This document shows positions 34,345-47,612 of a stretch of 64,000 nucleotides of DNA, piece after piece. The stretch is taken from positions 16,887,001 through 16,951,000 of the forward strand of contig OZ005603.1 of assembly GCA_963930655.1 (NCBI GenBank), read 5' to 3'. The notes under the pieces are model-generated. The model was not told the origin of the DNA and searched no databases. It worked only from the letters and a program-made list of their open reading frames with translations. The DNA comes from Myrica gale. Lineage: Eukaryota > Streptophyta > Magnoliopsida > Fagales > Myricaceae. Numbering within the stretch: position 1 is the first letter of the stretch; every line of letters starts with the position of its first letter. Made by a program: the position numbers and the translations under genes.

Positions 34345-37300
34345 TGTGAGACCCCGATTTTTCTCCTACGTAATTTCTTACGTATTATCTTTTATTTCCA
34401 ATGTAATAGCTTTTATTTCTTCATGGGGCTATGTTTTTGGCCAATGTATGGCCTAATCTTTATGTTATTAAATTTCGATTAAAATGGGATTTTATTTCAT
34501 AAAATCTGTTTAAATAATTTTAATGCCATTGTATGCAAGTATAAATTATATTTATATTAGGAGCCGAAATTTCAAGTAAGTTTCTCTTTTACAAATTGAT
34601 ATTTTTCATTTACTTAATATGATTCATGGACCATATAATTTGAATTATGATTTAATAATTTCCTTGTATAAGCCGAAAATTATTAATAGATTAAATAATG
34701 AAATTCTTTTGAATACATGGATTAAATATTGTATATCTTTTATATGTGACATGTATTTATCATGTGGTCTATATTATTAATAGAATTTCCATTTGAATAT
34801 TCAATGATAAGCTATGTAGTTATGTGATAAGTTTAGAGATGATTTAATTGATAAGCACACTTGCTTATCATAGTGATAAGCAAGCATGATAAGTTAGGAA
34901 ACTTTTAGAGTGATAAGGCCTTGTGATTATTGTAGAGATATGCTAGGGTCATTATCACATGATAAGAGAACATGCTTATGAGGTGATAAGCTATTGGAAT
35001 GAATTAGATAAGCAAGAGAGCTTATGAAGTGATAAGTTAGGTGAGAATGAAAACTAAGTTGAAAGTTGGTTGCCATTTAATGTGGAAGTAACTAGGTTGG
35101 TTGAAAAGCAACCAAACTAAGTAAAATACAAGCCATTTACGTGAAAGGCTAGGGGATGAATTTGAAAAGCCATGAAGCAAGGCCATGTGAAGTGTAAGAT
35201 ATGTGTAAGTGGTGTAAGATGATGAGACAACTCATGGAAGTAAAAAGAGAAGAGAAAAGCAAGTGAGAGAGGGAGTGATTTACGTTGGAACTCGTGAGGA
35301 GAGAGAGAAGAATTCAAATGCAAGCCAAGCTTTGGAGACAAGTGATGTGAGAGTGAGAGAAGTGAAAAGAAATAAAAGAGAGAGGGAGAAAAGGACATAG
35401 GCTTGGTCGGCCAACACTTCCATTCATCCCCCTCTTCCTCTTTCAAATACTCTCATGTCAATTCACTCTCTCAAACCCTATGTCATAGCCTTAGGGTTGC
35501 ATTGGGAGACTCAATCTCACACAACTCTCTTGCAAATGCCATGACCGAACCCCTCATTTCTCTCAACTCTCTCCCATTTCAAGCACTTGGCCGAATATTG
35601 CAAGATCTCTCCATTCTCTCCCATTTTCAAGCCTTGGACGAACCTCACACTCAAGAGTCAAGGTTTGTTCCATTTCATCTTGCACCTAAACCACTTTCTT
35701 CTAGCTTACCAAATCCCATTCTAAAAGCCAAGATAAATCTCTCTTGTTTTAGACAAAAATCCTTCCTTGAAAACCCTAGCCATTTGACACCATTTCCCTT
35801 CAAACTTACCATGTCCTCTTAACCACCATAGAACTTCCTTTTAAATCAAGCTTGGATATTTCTAAGGAGGGTGGACCGAATCCTTGAAGGAAGAAAGGAT
35901 AGGAAGAGTTGGTAAAGGTTGAAGGTGAGTTTAGCTTTATTGATGATCTTGCCTTAAGCTTCACAAGTACTAACCAAGGATACCTTATTTTCTAGGTGCT
36001 CAAGCTTGGATAAACAACAAGGTAAGGCTAATATGATGTTGTTGGGTATAGCATAAGTAACCGAATAGGTTATGTATGGATCTTGAAGCTTAGGTCATAA
36101 TATGTCTTGATGTTGTTGGATCTTGAATGTTTAAGAACCCTAGGTTGATTTCATGCTAGATCTAACCATGGAAACCCTAGATCTAAGGTTGTATGTAAAG
36201 AAAAAGGAAAACGAAGAACAATGTATGCTAAAGGAAGTTAGATCTAAGTTTTGATGTGTTGGGTTGATGGAAGTTGATTTCTTTGTTTAGATCTATGGAT
36301 GTTAGTGTGTATAAAGAATAGATCTAATGTTGATGAAATTATTCGAGGAAAAGATTAAGTGTATGCATGCTAGTTAGGTCAAAAATGCAAAGGATATGCA
36401 TGATATGATTTTTAGCATGAAAAGGTAACATTTTGGGGTATGGCCGAAAATGAGCTATGTAGGATTTCATGTATAGTTTTGAATATGTTTAAATCTGGAC
36501 ATTGGCCATAACATGTGCAAGCTTTATGACCCCAATGCATGGTAGATGATTATGTTAAGTGTGAGATCCATGTAAGTTAAAGGAAACAAAAGAAAACCTA
36601 ATTTTTGGATGAAAGCATGTGTTGGCCGAATGCTATGGGTATGATGTGTTGTGTTGGTGCTTTGATTTATAGATCCTAGGTTGTGAAATTGTTGAATGGA
36701 GGATGAGATCACCCTTGGAGTAAAATTTGTGATTAATTGGTGCATAAATGGTAGTGGCCGAATGTTGTAAGAAAAGGTAACCCTAAGTGCAATTCATGAT
36801 TTATGTATTTTCATTGTTGTGTTGGATAAGAAAATTAGAGTTAGGCTAGTTGGAATAATATTATAGAGCCATGATCTTTTATTAAATATTATTGGAACCC
36901 TAGTTAAGTTTTACTCGGGTTTTATTTGAGGTTTAAAGTCTAAATTAAGATTTAATCATGAATAATCTATTAATAGTTAGATATAAGGTTTTAATGTAGT
37001 ACGTGTAATAAAAAGACTCTTAGGTTTAATTCTAAACCTATGAGTATTATTTAACCCTAATCGAGGCATGTACATGGATAAATATATTTTTATTTCAATA
37101 AAAATATTAGCTAAGTTTTGGAATAATTGTTAAGGAAAAGAATAAAATATTTTTTTTATATATAATTAAATGGATTTCAGTGATATATATATATATCTTT
37201 GGTGATTTCAAAAAGAAATGATTTCATATTCTTAAAGTCTAAAGAATATTTGAATCGCTTGTAGGCGATCCACGTGTCTGTATACACGAACAAGGAGACC

Positions 37301-38357
37301 AAGAGTAAGTGGATACTGTAAGTGGACAGTAAGTATTCTTTTTCAAAACTGGAATGATACACTGCATCGTTTCATGAATAAGCATGAATTTTAAGCAAGC
37401 ATGACATGACATGTGCATTGCATGAATTTTTCAAGAAGAAAGTTTATGCAATGATTTTTATGAAAAGAATATGTGAAGTTTTATGAAACGATAAGTTAAG
37501 ATAAGGGGCACTGGTCGGTACCGTACCATCAATTTGGACTCCCATATCGAAGGACAATTATGAGAAGGATGGGTGAATCCAAGAGGCTGTGCAAGCCACA
37601 CTGAAGGACATTGAGAAGTTGTGGTGCCTCCAAGGGTCACGTCTAGCCACTGAAGGACATTGAGAAGGTGCGCTAGCTGACCATATGTAAGGTCTCCAAG
37701 GGAATTCGGGGACGGTTCCGAAGGGAACGCACAACCCTGACTTCAGGGGTCAAATGGAGCGAGCCCACAAGTAAAAGATATGAAATAATTATGAAAAGGC
37801 TAACAAGGGCACAAGTACGAATAAGCGGTTTTCAAGGTTCAAGGGCCAGTTTTTCAAGCAAGAATGAAAGAAAGATTTTAAAGGGCCTGGGGCCGAAACT
37901 AAGCAAGAGCATATGCATAATTCATGACATGCATGTGCATCAATTATCAAGTTTCTTTCTTTCATGATTAAGCGGGCATAAGTCAAGAGCATGATTTAAG
38001 TTTTATGTTTTTCCCTTACTGAGTCTTTTTGACTCACGTTTTTTTTAAATTGTGTCATTCCAGATGTATCAGGTGAAGTGAGTCAGGAGGACTACCTGAC
38101 CTAGAAGCCCAAGATATTATGTTTCATATTTTGATGATAGTGGCATGAGCGTCACTAATTGGGTTCTAATGTGTTAAATATATGTTTTGTATGAACTTAA
38201 TGAGAACCCTGATTATGTAAAAAATTAGCTCGAACCCCTCGCGATCCTGTACGTTTCCGCCGTAATCAAGTAAAACAATAAGTAAGAACGCTGGAGTCAT
38301 CCGGGGGATAGCTCGCGGCTGTCACGGTCCCTGCGGGATGCCGTTCGGGGCGTGACA
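34345..38357 (+). mobile_element. Solo LTR-F nested in LTR-D'
   Basis: 4013 bp, TGTGAGACCCCG to CGGGGCGTGACA, flanked by GATCG at 34340-34344 and 38358-38362. Very close to LTR-B over its length (GATAAG array near 34.8-35.04 kb, ACAACAAGGTAAG near 36020, micro-exon-like block 37265-37304, arms 37349-37361 and 38051-38063). No internal region. With C and B it shows repeated insertion of kin into kin. Confidence 0.94.
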
Positions 38358-39302
38358 GATCGCCTACAAGCGATTCAAATATTTCTTAGATTTTAAGAAA
38401 TAGTACTTAATCATTAAACATTTGCATTTTTGAAATTGGTTATCAACCAAAGATATATATATATATATATATCGCTGAAATTCTTTAATCATTTAAAATA
38501 TTTTCTTTTCTTTTCTCTTTAACTAATATTCAAAACTTAGTCTATTTACATCATTTTTATTGCAATATAATAATATATATTTATACATGTCTTGATTAGG
38601 GTTAATTAACGCCAACGGACTTAGGTTTAGATCTAAGTCTCTCATTATTCCATGTACTCCATTAAAACCTTGCATAAAACTATTAATAACTTAATCGCGA
38701 TTAAATCTTAACTTGGACTTTAAACCTCAATTAATCCCGATTACTAACCCTAACTAGGGTCCCAAATAATATTTTCATTTCATGATCATGGTTCTTCAAT
38801 ATTTATTCCAATTAGCCTAAACCCTAATTTCCTTATCCATCACAACAATGATAATCCATTAATCATAAATTGCACTTAGGGTTTCTACACATTAGGCATT
38901 CGGCCAACACCAAGTTCTATGTGTTCTTTAATCACAATTTATCTCCAATGGTGAACCCATCCTCCATTCAACAGGTTCACAACTTAGGATCTAAAATCAA
39001 AACACAAACACAAGTTATCACTCATAGCATTATTCGGCCAACACCAAAATATCACAACACCACTAGGTTTTCTTCGGTTCTTTTGCTTTGCATGCATTCT
39101 TCACATTTCAAGGTAATTTTCATGCAATAGATTACTAAACTTACACATAATATGGCCAACCAACAGATCCAAGCATATATAAAATCATTCTCAAAGATTT
39201 AGGGCACACATGGTTCGGCCAAACACCAAAACATCACATTTTTCATACCAAAATCACAACATGCATATCCTTTGCATTTTATCACCTATCTTGCATGTAT
39301 CA

Positions 39303-42300
39303 TGTGAGACCCCGAAAAATCAGTACGTACTCCGTTGTAAGCTTAAGGATTCAGTGATTTGTTTTGAATTAATGGAGTCCATGGTGTGATCTAAATTTAA
39401 TGAGCATTATGGAATATCAATGGATGAGGTCTACATTTTAAGGTAGCCAATTTAAGTTGTTAGATTAAATGTATTTCTTTTCTATATCCTTGATTAATTT
39501 TTGAAGGATTATGTTATGGACCATATTATTGGGCTATTAAGGTTTAAATGGTTGGACTTAAAGCCTAAAAGAATGGGCTGAAAATGGACAGCCCAAGCTT
39601 GGCCGAAAATTAGGAATGATGGGCCTTGAAATTTAATCAAGTGGGCTGCCCAATTACATGTGATGATGGGCCCTTGAAGTTGTGATATTGGGCTGCTATA
39701 AGGCTTAGAGTAATAGGTGGATATTGGGCCTTTAAATGTATACAATTGGGCTACCATGAAGATCAAGAAATTGGGCTTTAAATTCATGCTAATGGGCTTC
39801 CAAAATGTTCATGGAAATGGGCTTTAAACTATGCTATTGGGCTACCATAATATTCATGGTAATGGGCTGCCATTGAATGATTATTGGGCTTTAAGGATTT
39901 AGGTTATTGGGCCTTAGCCTTTAGGCTTGTGAAATGGACTTGAGACTTGTGATATTGGGCCTTAGACAAATATTATTGGGCTATCAAAGTCTTATGTGAT
40001 TGAAATGTTAGTGGGCCTAACTTTAAAGATTGGTGTTAATGGGCCCTATCCTTTAAACTTATGAATTGGATTTAAGATGGTGTTGTTGGGCCTTGGATTA
40101 ATGTTGTTGGGCTGCCCAATGGGTCTTGGAGTTAAGTTATAATATAAGATTAGTAGTACCAATCATTCATTAAGCCAACTAAGTATGCTATGTAACTAGG
40201 TTGGCTGAGTTGTAACTAAGTAAACTAAACTAGTTGGATTTCAACCAAGGGAATCTAATTGGTTGAACTAAGCATTAAATGTGGAATTCAAATGAGTGGT
40301 GGAGGGTGAATTTCGTGCAAGCCAAAGGGGACAAAGGGGAGACAAAACTGAAAAGTTGAAAAAGGTGAAGGAAAAGTGAAAATTGAAGTGCATTTCCCCC
40401 CTTGGCCGAATTTTGGACTAAGCTCATGCTCCCTTGCTTTTTGGCTTTTCATTTCACACCCATCACACTCCCTTTTCACTTTATTGTGTCACTTCACTTT
40501 ATTTGAGTCATTTTGGTCGACCAACACAAAGCCAAGACAAGAGAAACACAAGAAGAGAGGAGAGAAACCGAACCATAGGAGAGAAGGAGAGAACCAAGGA
40601 TGAAACCAAGGTTTTGAACCAAAAGAGTTGGATTTTGAGCTTGAATCAAGGGGAAATACGTGTGAAAGGAAGGAAGACAAGGAAGGAGAAGAAGGAGAAG
40701 AAGGAGGTGAAGGAAAAGGAGAGGTCTTGCAAGGAAAAAGGAAGGGAAAGCAAGGAGACAACAAGGTAAGTCCAAATCTCACCATTTTTCCTTGTTGGCC
40801 GAACTCTTTGTGGTTGGATCTTGAAGTTTTGTGTTGTGTTTTGTTAGATCTTGTACTTAGAAACCCTAGGTTGTGTATGATGCTAGATCTGGCCATGTAA
40901 GCATGAGATCTAGGCTTGAATGTTAAGGTCATGCAAGGAAATGTGCAATGTGTGTTAGGTAAGCTTAGATCTAAACCCATTATGTGTTAGGCCGGTTGTA
41001 AGTTGATTTTTCCCTTTAAAACACATGCCATTGGGGTTGCTAAATGTTAGATCTGATGTTGGTGGTTGTGAATGATGAAGAAATGAAGTTGTAAGTTCAA
41101 TGGTTAGTGTTAAAATACAAAGGAGTGCATATTGCAAATTGTTGGCATGAAAAGTGTGATATTTGGTGTTGGCCGAACCATATATATACCCTAGATCTTT
41201 AAGTATGATTTTGTGAATGTATGGATCTGATGGTGGGCCATGATGTGTGTAAGTTTGATAACCTTATGCATGAAATTTACCATGAAATGTGAAGGATGTA
41301 TGCAAAGCAAAAGAACCAAAGAAAAACCTAAATTGTTGGTGAATGTTGGGTGCTAGCCGAATGATACAATGTGTGATATATTGTGTCTGTGTCTTGATTT
41401 TAGATCCTAGGTTGTGAATCTGAAAAATGGAGGATGGGATCACCATTGGAGATGAAGTTGTAATTAAAGAACACATAAGATTGGTGTTGGCCGAATGCCA
41501 TGAGGAAGAGAAACCCGAATTGCAAGCTTGTAACAATTGGAGATTTTATTTGCTTGTGATGAATAAATAAAATTAGGATTTTGGCCAAACAAATTAAAAG
41601 ATGTTAAGGCTTAAAGGATCGAGTTAAAGGATTAACAAGCCTTGTGATGTTAAGCATGGATTAAGGATTTAATTAGAATGATTGAATGTTGGCCAAATCC
41701 TATTTAGGGCAGAGTGAAACGTAATCGTAATGAGATGTATATCAAAGCTAAGGATTAGAGAGCCTTGACCTTATGAGGAGAAAAAAATGTAAACTCTAAT
41801 CAAGGATAATGTCTCAGGTTGCATAGAGAAATGCTAATATGCATGTAAAGGAATGGCATGTAATCGGGATGACATAACATGCATGTTGGCCGATCGCCTT
41901 GATGTATAGCAAGTTCTTGATGTTCCTTGATGGTTAAAAGTATTGCATGATGGTTATATCATGTATAGAACGGCAAACTTAAGAGGGAAATAAGGGCAAG
42001 AAGGCCACGGGTTGGCCAATGAAGTGAGGATTCAATATATGTAAGTGGTGTTTTGACGAGTTGCATTCATTGGTGTTCATGTGAGCTTGAAACACTTAGA
42101 GATAAAAGAAGAAGAACATTAGGTCAATCCTAAAGGTTTTGGCAGCAACAATATATCTTGTTCCATGAAGTTAAGTGATGACATTAATGGTTATTAGTTC
42201 ATGCAAAGGAAGATTAAAAGTGTGGGACCAGGAGAATAAAAACTGGACATGAGATAAGTTGCCGTGTTGATATAGAATTTTTAGGACGAAAAGTTGTTGC

Positions 42301-44342
42301 TGATTTCATGATAGGCTTCGGAATCAATGTTAAGGGACAGGAAGAATTAATTGATCAAGTTGGATACGAGTTGGCCACGAAGAAGGTGAAAACAGCAACC
42401 TTGCACGTATCGAAGAGCGGTTTAGTTCCTGTACTTTGGAGTAATCGAGTTAGGTTAAGGACTACGAATTCGATATTGAACATCGAGGTTACGGAAGAAT
42501 ATATATAAAGATTAAATAAAGTATTTAATGATTAAAAAGATTATATTAATATATATATACGATATCCAGAAATATGATATAGTTGCCATTCGGAAACGTT
42601 CCGACGAATGGAAGGTACGAAGTCAAGTGATGAACGGGAAGTTCAAGATGGATTAAGAAATATCCGGCAACTATATTATACCATTAAATTAAGTAATGCG
42701 TTGAATTATCGCTACTTGTCCTTAGTGGACTTCAAGATAGGACTGTCGGGTAATTCGTAGGACCGACACGTACCGATATGGTTTCATCTATACGCAGTAC
42801 ATTGAAATATTGAACCTATTCCTTGTAGGCGAGGAGCCAAGTGAGCAAAGGAGAATTTGCGAGGAGTACTGTAAGTGAATCTCACCCCTTTTGGAAAACT
42901 GGAATGATACACTGCATGTTTTATTGTGCATGACATGATGTTTTTAATACATATGAAATGTATTGCATGAAGAATGTTTCAAGTACGCATGATGTTTCGA
43001 ACATGTCATAACATGATCATTTGCATGAACGCATGAGAGACGTTTTGATGCAAATGAAATTACGATGTTTTCAAGAGTGGCATGGCATGTTCATTGCATA
43101 GAAAACATGAAAAGTTGTTTTATGCAAAAGAAAGAGAATTTATGTTATGATTAAGCCCGGAGGCTTTGGTTGAAAACGTACTAAGTTAAGTGAGGTTCGA
43201 CATCCATGCCGAGGGACGTTGTTCGTGAAGGATGGATGGATGGAACCTGAGACATCCATGCTGAGGGACGTTGTTCGTGAAGGATGGATGAAAGGACGCC
43301 CATACCGAGGGACGTTGTTCGTGAAGGATGGGTTAGTCCGTGAGGTATGTGCAACCACACTGAAGGACAATGAGAAGGTGTGGGCCTCCAAGGGTCGTGT
43401 CTAGCCATCAGGCCTGGGGCAACTACGGGCTAGCTCGACCAGATGTAAGGTCTCCAAGGGAATTCGGGGACGGTTCCGAAGGGAACGCACAACCCTGACT
43501 TCAGGGGTCAAATGGAGCGAGCCAAGAGTAAGAGATACGAAATGGTTGTGAAAAGGCCAATAGTGGAACAAGTATGAAATGAATGATTTTCAAGGGCCAA
43601 GGGCCAATTTTATAAGCAAGTATGAAATGAATGATTTTCAAGGGCCAAGGGCCAATTTTATAAGCAAGAATGAAAGAAAGATTTTCAAGGGCCTGGGGCC
43701 AATTTCGAGATTTGAAATGCATTTGAAAAGGCCAAGAGTGGCAAGAGATTTTAGTGCATGACATGTGCATCACGGAGCATGCATATGCATCATGTTTTTA
43801 TGCACTAACTCATGATTTACAGTTTTGAATTTCTTCTCTTATCGCTACAGTGTATTGAAGTAAGTATGTTTTTAAAGCTATGTTTTATTAAAGTTCATGT
43901 TTCAACTGATGTTCCTTACTGAGTCTTTCGACTCATAGTTTGTAAATCGTATCATTCCAGATCCACAAGATAACTGGGGAGCAGAGGAGTATCTCACGTA
44001 GAAATCCTGGAAGTTTGGGGATTGGAGCCGGAGTTGGTGAACTCCGAGCTAGCACTTGGGAGTGCTAGTTTTGATCAAGTGGCAGTATGTTGCCCTAGTA
44101 CGTTTTGTATAAGTTGCGAACAAGATGCAATGTATAGACTTTTATGAATTATGATGTGTATACCGAGAAGTTATGATCATTGGCCTTGTCTCTCAGCCAA
44201 CATGTGGATCCTGAGTGAGCCATCCTATGTGTATAAAAAGAAAAAAAAATTCCGCTGTAAGAGCTAGTGTAAGCGCTGGAGTGTTCCCGGGGAATGCTCG
44301 CGGCTGTCACGGTCCCTGCGGGATGGCGTTCGGGGCGTGACA
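39303..44342 (+). mobile_element. Solo LTR-G (5.0 kb) nested in LTR-D'
   Basis: 5040 bp from TGTGAGACCCCG to CGGGGCGTGACA, flanked by TATCA at 39298-39302 and 44343-44347. Its 3' end resembles the B/D/F group, but its 5' part is distinct, with a TGGGCY array instead of GATAAG. It contains GACAACAAGGTAAG (near 40762), the micro-exon-like block (42829-42870), arms (42899-42911 and 43948-43960) and an enlarged set of hairpin modules (about 43200-43440). No coding domain found; short frames inside are chance. Confidence 0.92.
39530..40113 (+). repeat. Array of 21 TGGGCY (site II/TCP-type) motifs in LTR-G
   Basis: TGGGCT or TGGGCC begins at 39530, 39574, 39620, 39642, 39667, 39689, 39725, 39747, 39772, 39793, 39818, 39838, 39863, 39885, 39908, 39956, 39977, 40012, 40040, 40087 and 40108, with one reverse AGCCCA near 39590. 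In the core the spacing is mostly 20-25 bp. All but one are on the LTR sense strand. TGGGCY is the plant site II element bound by TCP factors; enhancer use is inferred from its upstream place in the LTR. Confidence 0.85.
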
Positions 44343-46362
44343 TATCAACTTCATATCTTCATCATCCATAACCAACATGACTAGATCTACACTGTATACA
44401 CACTAACATCCATAGATCTAAGGAAAATATTTAACTTGCAACCAACCAACACAACAAGACCATGATCTAACATCCTTTAACATGCATTGATCTCCATTTG
44501 CGTTTTTCTTCACATACAATCTTAGATCTAAGGTTTTCATGGTTAGATCTAGCATTTAAACAACCTAGGGTTCTTAAGCATTCAAGATCTATACATAAAA
44601 CCATTCGGCCATCTTTATACTAAACCAACAACATCACATTTGGTCTTACCTTGTTGACTATCCCAAGTTTGAGTACCTAGAAAATAAAATGCCTTAGGTT
44701 AGTATTTATGAAACTTTAGGTAAGATCATCAAATAGAACCAAGCTTACCTCTACCTCTACCAACTTTTCCTAAACTCCTCTTTCTTCCAAGTTTCGGTTC
44801 ACCCTCCTTAGAAAATATCCAAGCTTGATTTGAGGAGCTAATGTCGGTTCTATGGTGGGTAAAAGAATGTGGTAAGCTTGAAGATAAATGAGGCTAATGG
44901 TTAGGGTTTTTCAAGGAAGAGATGAGATTGCACCAAGAGAGATTTGGTAACTACAAAGAGGTCTACACTTGGGCTTTTAGAATGGGATTTGGAAGGCAAG
45001 AGGAATGTGGTTTAGAGTGCAAGAGGAAAAAGGAAACAAACCTTGAACTTGGGTGTATGGTTCGGCCAAGAGAAGAAAATGGGAGAGAGTTGAGAGCAAT
45101 GAACTTTCGGCCAAGTGAGGAAGAATTTGGTAAGTGAAGTGCATGAGAGATTCGGCCAAGGCAATTGCAAGGGAGGTGTGAGAGAATGAGTCTCCCAAGG
45201 CAATTTAAGGCTATGACACAAGACTTGAGGGGTTGAGTTGACAAGAGAGAGAAATCAAAAGGAAAAGGGAGGAATGGGGGGGCCTTGGTCGACCAAGCTT
45301 GCACCTTCCTTCTCTCTCTCTTTTCATCTTTTCATCACATCAATTCTTGTCTCCCTAAGCATGGCTTGCATTTAATTTGGTTTCTCTCTCTCCTCACATG
45401 ATTCATACGTAACTCCCACTTCTCCCCCCTTGACTTTTCTCTTCTTTTTACTTCCATGTGTTGTCTTGTCTCATTGCATGCATCTTACACCTCTTACACT
45501 TCACATGACATTTCACTTTTTTGGCTTTTCCAATTCACTACTAGCCCATTCACGTAAAAGCCATCCCATTTACTTTGTTTGGTTGCTTTCCAACCAACCT
45601 AGTTACTTCCACATTTAAATTATAACTAACTTTCAACTTGGTTACTATCTCACCTAACTTATCACTCATAAGCTCTCTAGCTTATCTAATCCATTCCAAT
45701 AGCTTATCATCTCATAAGCATGATATCTTATCCCATGATAATGGCTCTAGCCTATCTCTACAATAACCACAAGGACTTATCACCCTAAAAGTTTCCTAAC
45801 CTATTATCATGCTTGCTTATCACTATGATAAGCAAGTGTGCTTATCATTTAAATCTCTCTTAAACCTTATCACATTAATACATAACTTATCATTTAATAT
45901 TCTAATGAAAATTCTATTACTAATCTAGGCCACAAGGTAATAATACATGTCACATATGAATGACATAAAATATTCAATCAATGTCTTCAAAAGAAATTCA
46001 TGATTTATCCCTTAACTATTTTCGGCATATATAAGGAAATCTTTAATTCATAATTTAAATTTTATGGTCCATGAAACATATTAAGTAAATGAAAAATATA
46101 AATTCATAAGAGAGAAACTTACTTGCAAATTTCGGCTCCTTAAAGAAAAATATAATTTAAACTTTGCATAAAATGACAAGAAAATTATTTATGAAATTTC
46201 ATGAAATAAAATCTCATTTTAATCGAAGTACCATAACATAAGGATTAGGCCATACATTGGCCAAAAACATGGCCCCATGACGAAAGAAAAGCTAATACAT
46301 TGGAAAATAAAAAGATAATACATAAGAAATAACATAGGAGAAAGTCGGGGTCTCACATTGTT

Positions 46363-47480
46363 GTTGCTGGAATTTACCTCTGCATGTTTTCAAGGCTCGA
46401 ATTGGGATTGTGTTCTGATGTAATTGTGCTTATCCCTTGATCTTAAGATGATTCTAGATTGTAGGCCTAGGAAATAGGAAGATTTTAAGCCATACCTTGG
46501 ATAATTCTTATAACTATTGAGTGAGTTATGCATTGTTCAAGGCCCGGACGTCAAGCTGCCAGCAGCCTTGCACGTCCGAAATGTTAGCTCAATTCGAATA
46601 CCTTTTGAAAGATCATTTTAAGTTCAAATTTTACGAGGTTGGCCTTGAATTTTAATTTTAAGAAAGATGAACATTTAAGGTAAATTTTGTGTGATTTAGA
46701 GGTATAATGAATGAGTTGTAGTATTTTGAAAATGGAGGGCCGAGCTAGAATCAGCAACAGCGTTGTTGTAGAATTGTCGCCTAATATGAAGTGTTTGTGA
46801 AAATGTATAGCAAATCCTGCTGCTGTGAATTTTACCCCCAATCTTGAACTATGAAAGCTAAATTTTTTAAAATAAATTTCATGTAATTTGGAGCTATGGT
46901 TTTGAAGTTATGAACTTTTAAGTTGAAGATATCGGGGCTACCCGCTTGGACGTCCTCAACAGCTTGTATTTTCGGGTAAATGTTTTCAGTGGCAAATGAG
47001 CTCCAAATTACTTATAATTTTGATATGTTATGAAAATTAGTGTAAGGATCAGTTTAGAACCCAATTCTTATGTTTCAGCATTCTTAAGAGAATATTTTTC
47101 CTTGTGTTAATGTGTGTTTAGTGTAGATCTATACATGATTTCTTTGAAGATAGTGTAGATCTTGCAAGTCTTTAAGGGTAGTATAGATTTTTCATAAAAC
47201 CATGGGAAATATGGCTATATCTGAAATAAGGGTTCAAGAGAAACCATTTATGCACTCTAAGTGTTTGATAAAAACACCAAGAGAAGAGGGATAATGCAAT
47301 AGTTTTAGTTTGAGGATATGCACTCGTGGTTTTTGTTGGAAGTATTGATTAGAGTTGTAAAATTAGAGGTCTTGAGTTAAGTTTATCAAAGGAGAGCATT
47401 TTAAGACAAGTTTCGCGTGATTTGGAAATGTATAGCATAAGTTGTGCTTAAAAAGGTTACTGCAGCCCGATTATCGCTCG
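46363..47480 (+). repeat. Duplicated segment of LTR-C, copy 2
   Basis: The in-place copy of the segment also found at 22567-23685. It follows the TTGTT target site of LTR-D' and continues without break into the rest of LTR-C at 47481. Confidence 0.85.
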
Positions 47481-47612
47481 ACATGCACTCGAGCGAAATC
47501 CAAAGATTTTTATACAGAGAGGTTTCACCTTACCTACGCCCGAGGGGCGCTTGAGCGAGTCTCTTGCAGAGACTTTTCGCCCGACCAGCGCTGGAGCTCC
47601 GCTCAAGCGGCT
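47474..47612 (+). repeat. GC-rich CTCGAG/GAGCG palindrome cluster in LTR-C
   Basis: Short palindromic elements (CGCTCGACATGCACTCGAGCG, split by a few bases, then GCGCTTGAGCG and GCTCAAGCGG) cluster in about 140 bp of otherwise AT-rich LTR. A richer version lies in LTR-J at 61340-61535. Confidence 0.6.

Larger units (their letters stand above)
23686..46357 (-). mobile_element. Ty3/gypsy (Tekay/Del-type chromovirus) element D with right LTR-D'
   Basis: Minus-strand element: LTR-D' (5' LTR) at right, primer site 33265-33279, gag, pol with protease, RT, RNase H, integrase and chromodomain, then an additional open frame and 3' tail down to 23686. Its own 3' LTR is not attached: at 23686 it abuts a piece of LTR-C. 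Solo LTR-E lies inside the 3' tail, and LTRs F and G lie inside LTR-D'. It is broken, with roughly four or five breaks in the coding part plus these insertions. Low-percent divergence between D and D' suggests an insertion of at most a few million years. Confidence 0.85.
33287..46357 (-). mobile_element. LTR-D', 5' LTR of element D, interrupted by LTR-F and LTR-G
   Basis: Own segments 33287-34344, 38363-39302 and 44348-46357 total about 4.0 kb, collinear with LTR-D throughout. It ends CGGGGTCTCACA at 46357 and is followed by TTGTT (46358-46362) and LTR-C sequence, as LTR-D is. Arms of the structured domain are at 33579-33591 and 34248-34260. LTR-F interrupts its micro-exon-like block. Confidence 0.88.

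Noticed and set aside
42308-42508. 66-residue frame in LTR-G (MIGFGINVKGQEELIDQVGY)
   Set aside because: Lies in noncoding LTR sequence that aligns with the region after the family's GGCTTCGGAATCAATG stretch; no domain and no equivalent frame in other LTRs.
44149-44343. Frame starting MSRPERHPAGTVTAAS, also at 18578-18769
   Set aside because: It is the antisense translation of the LTR 3' terminus shared by many copies.
18579-46357. Reading LTR-D and LTR-D' as the two ends of one ordinary full-length element
   Set aside because: LTR-C sequence with its own TTGTT target copy lies directly inside LTR-D where the 3' tail should begin, so D stands alone and the join at 23685/23686 is secondary.
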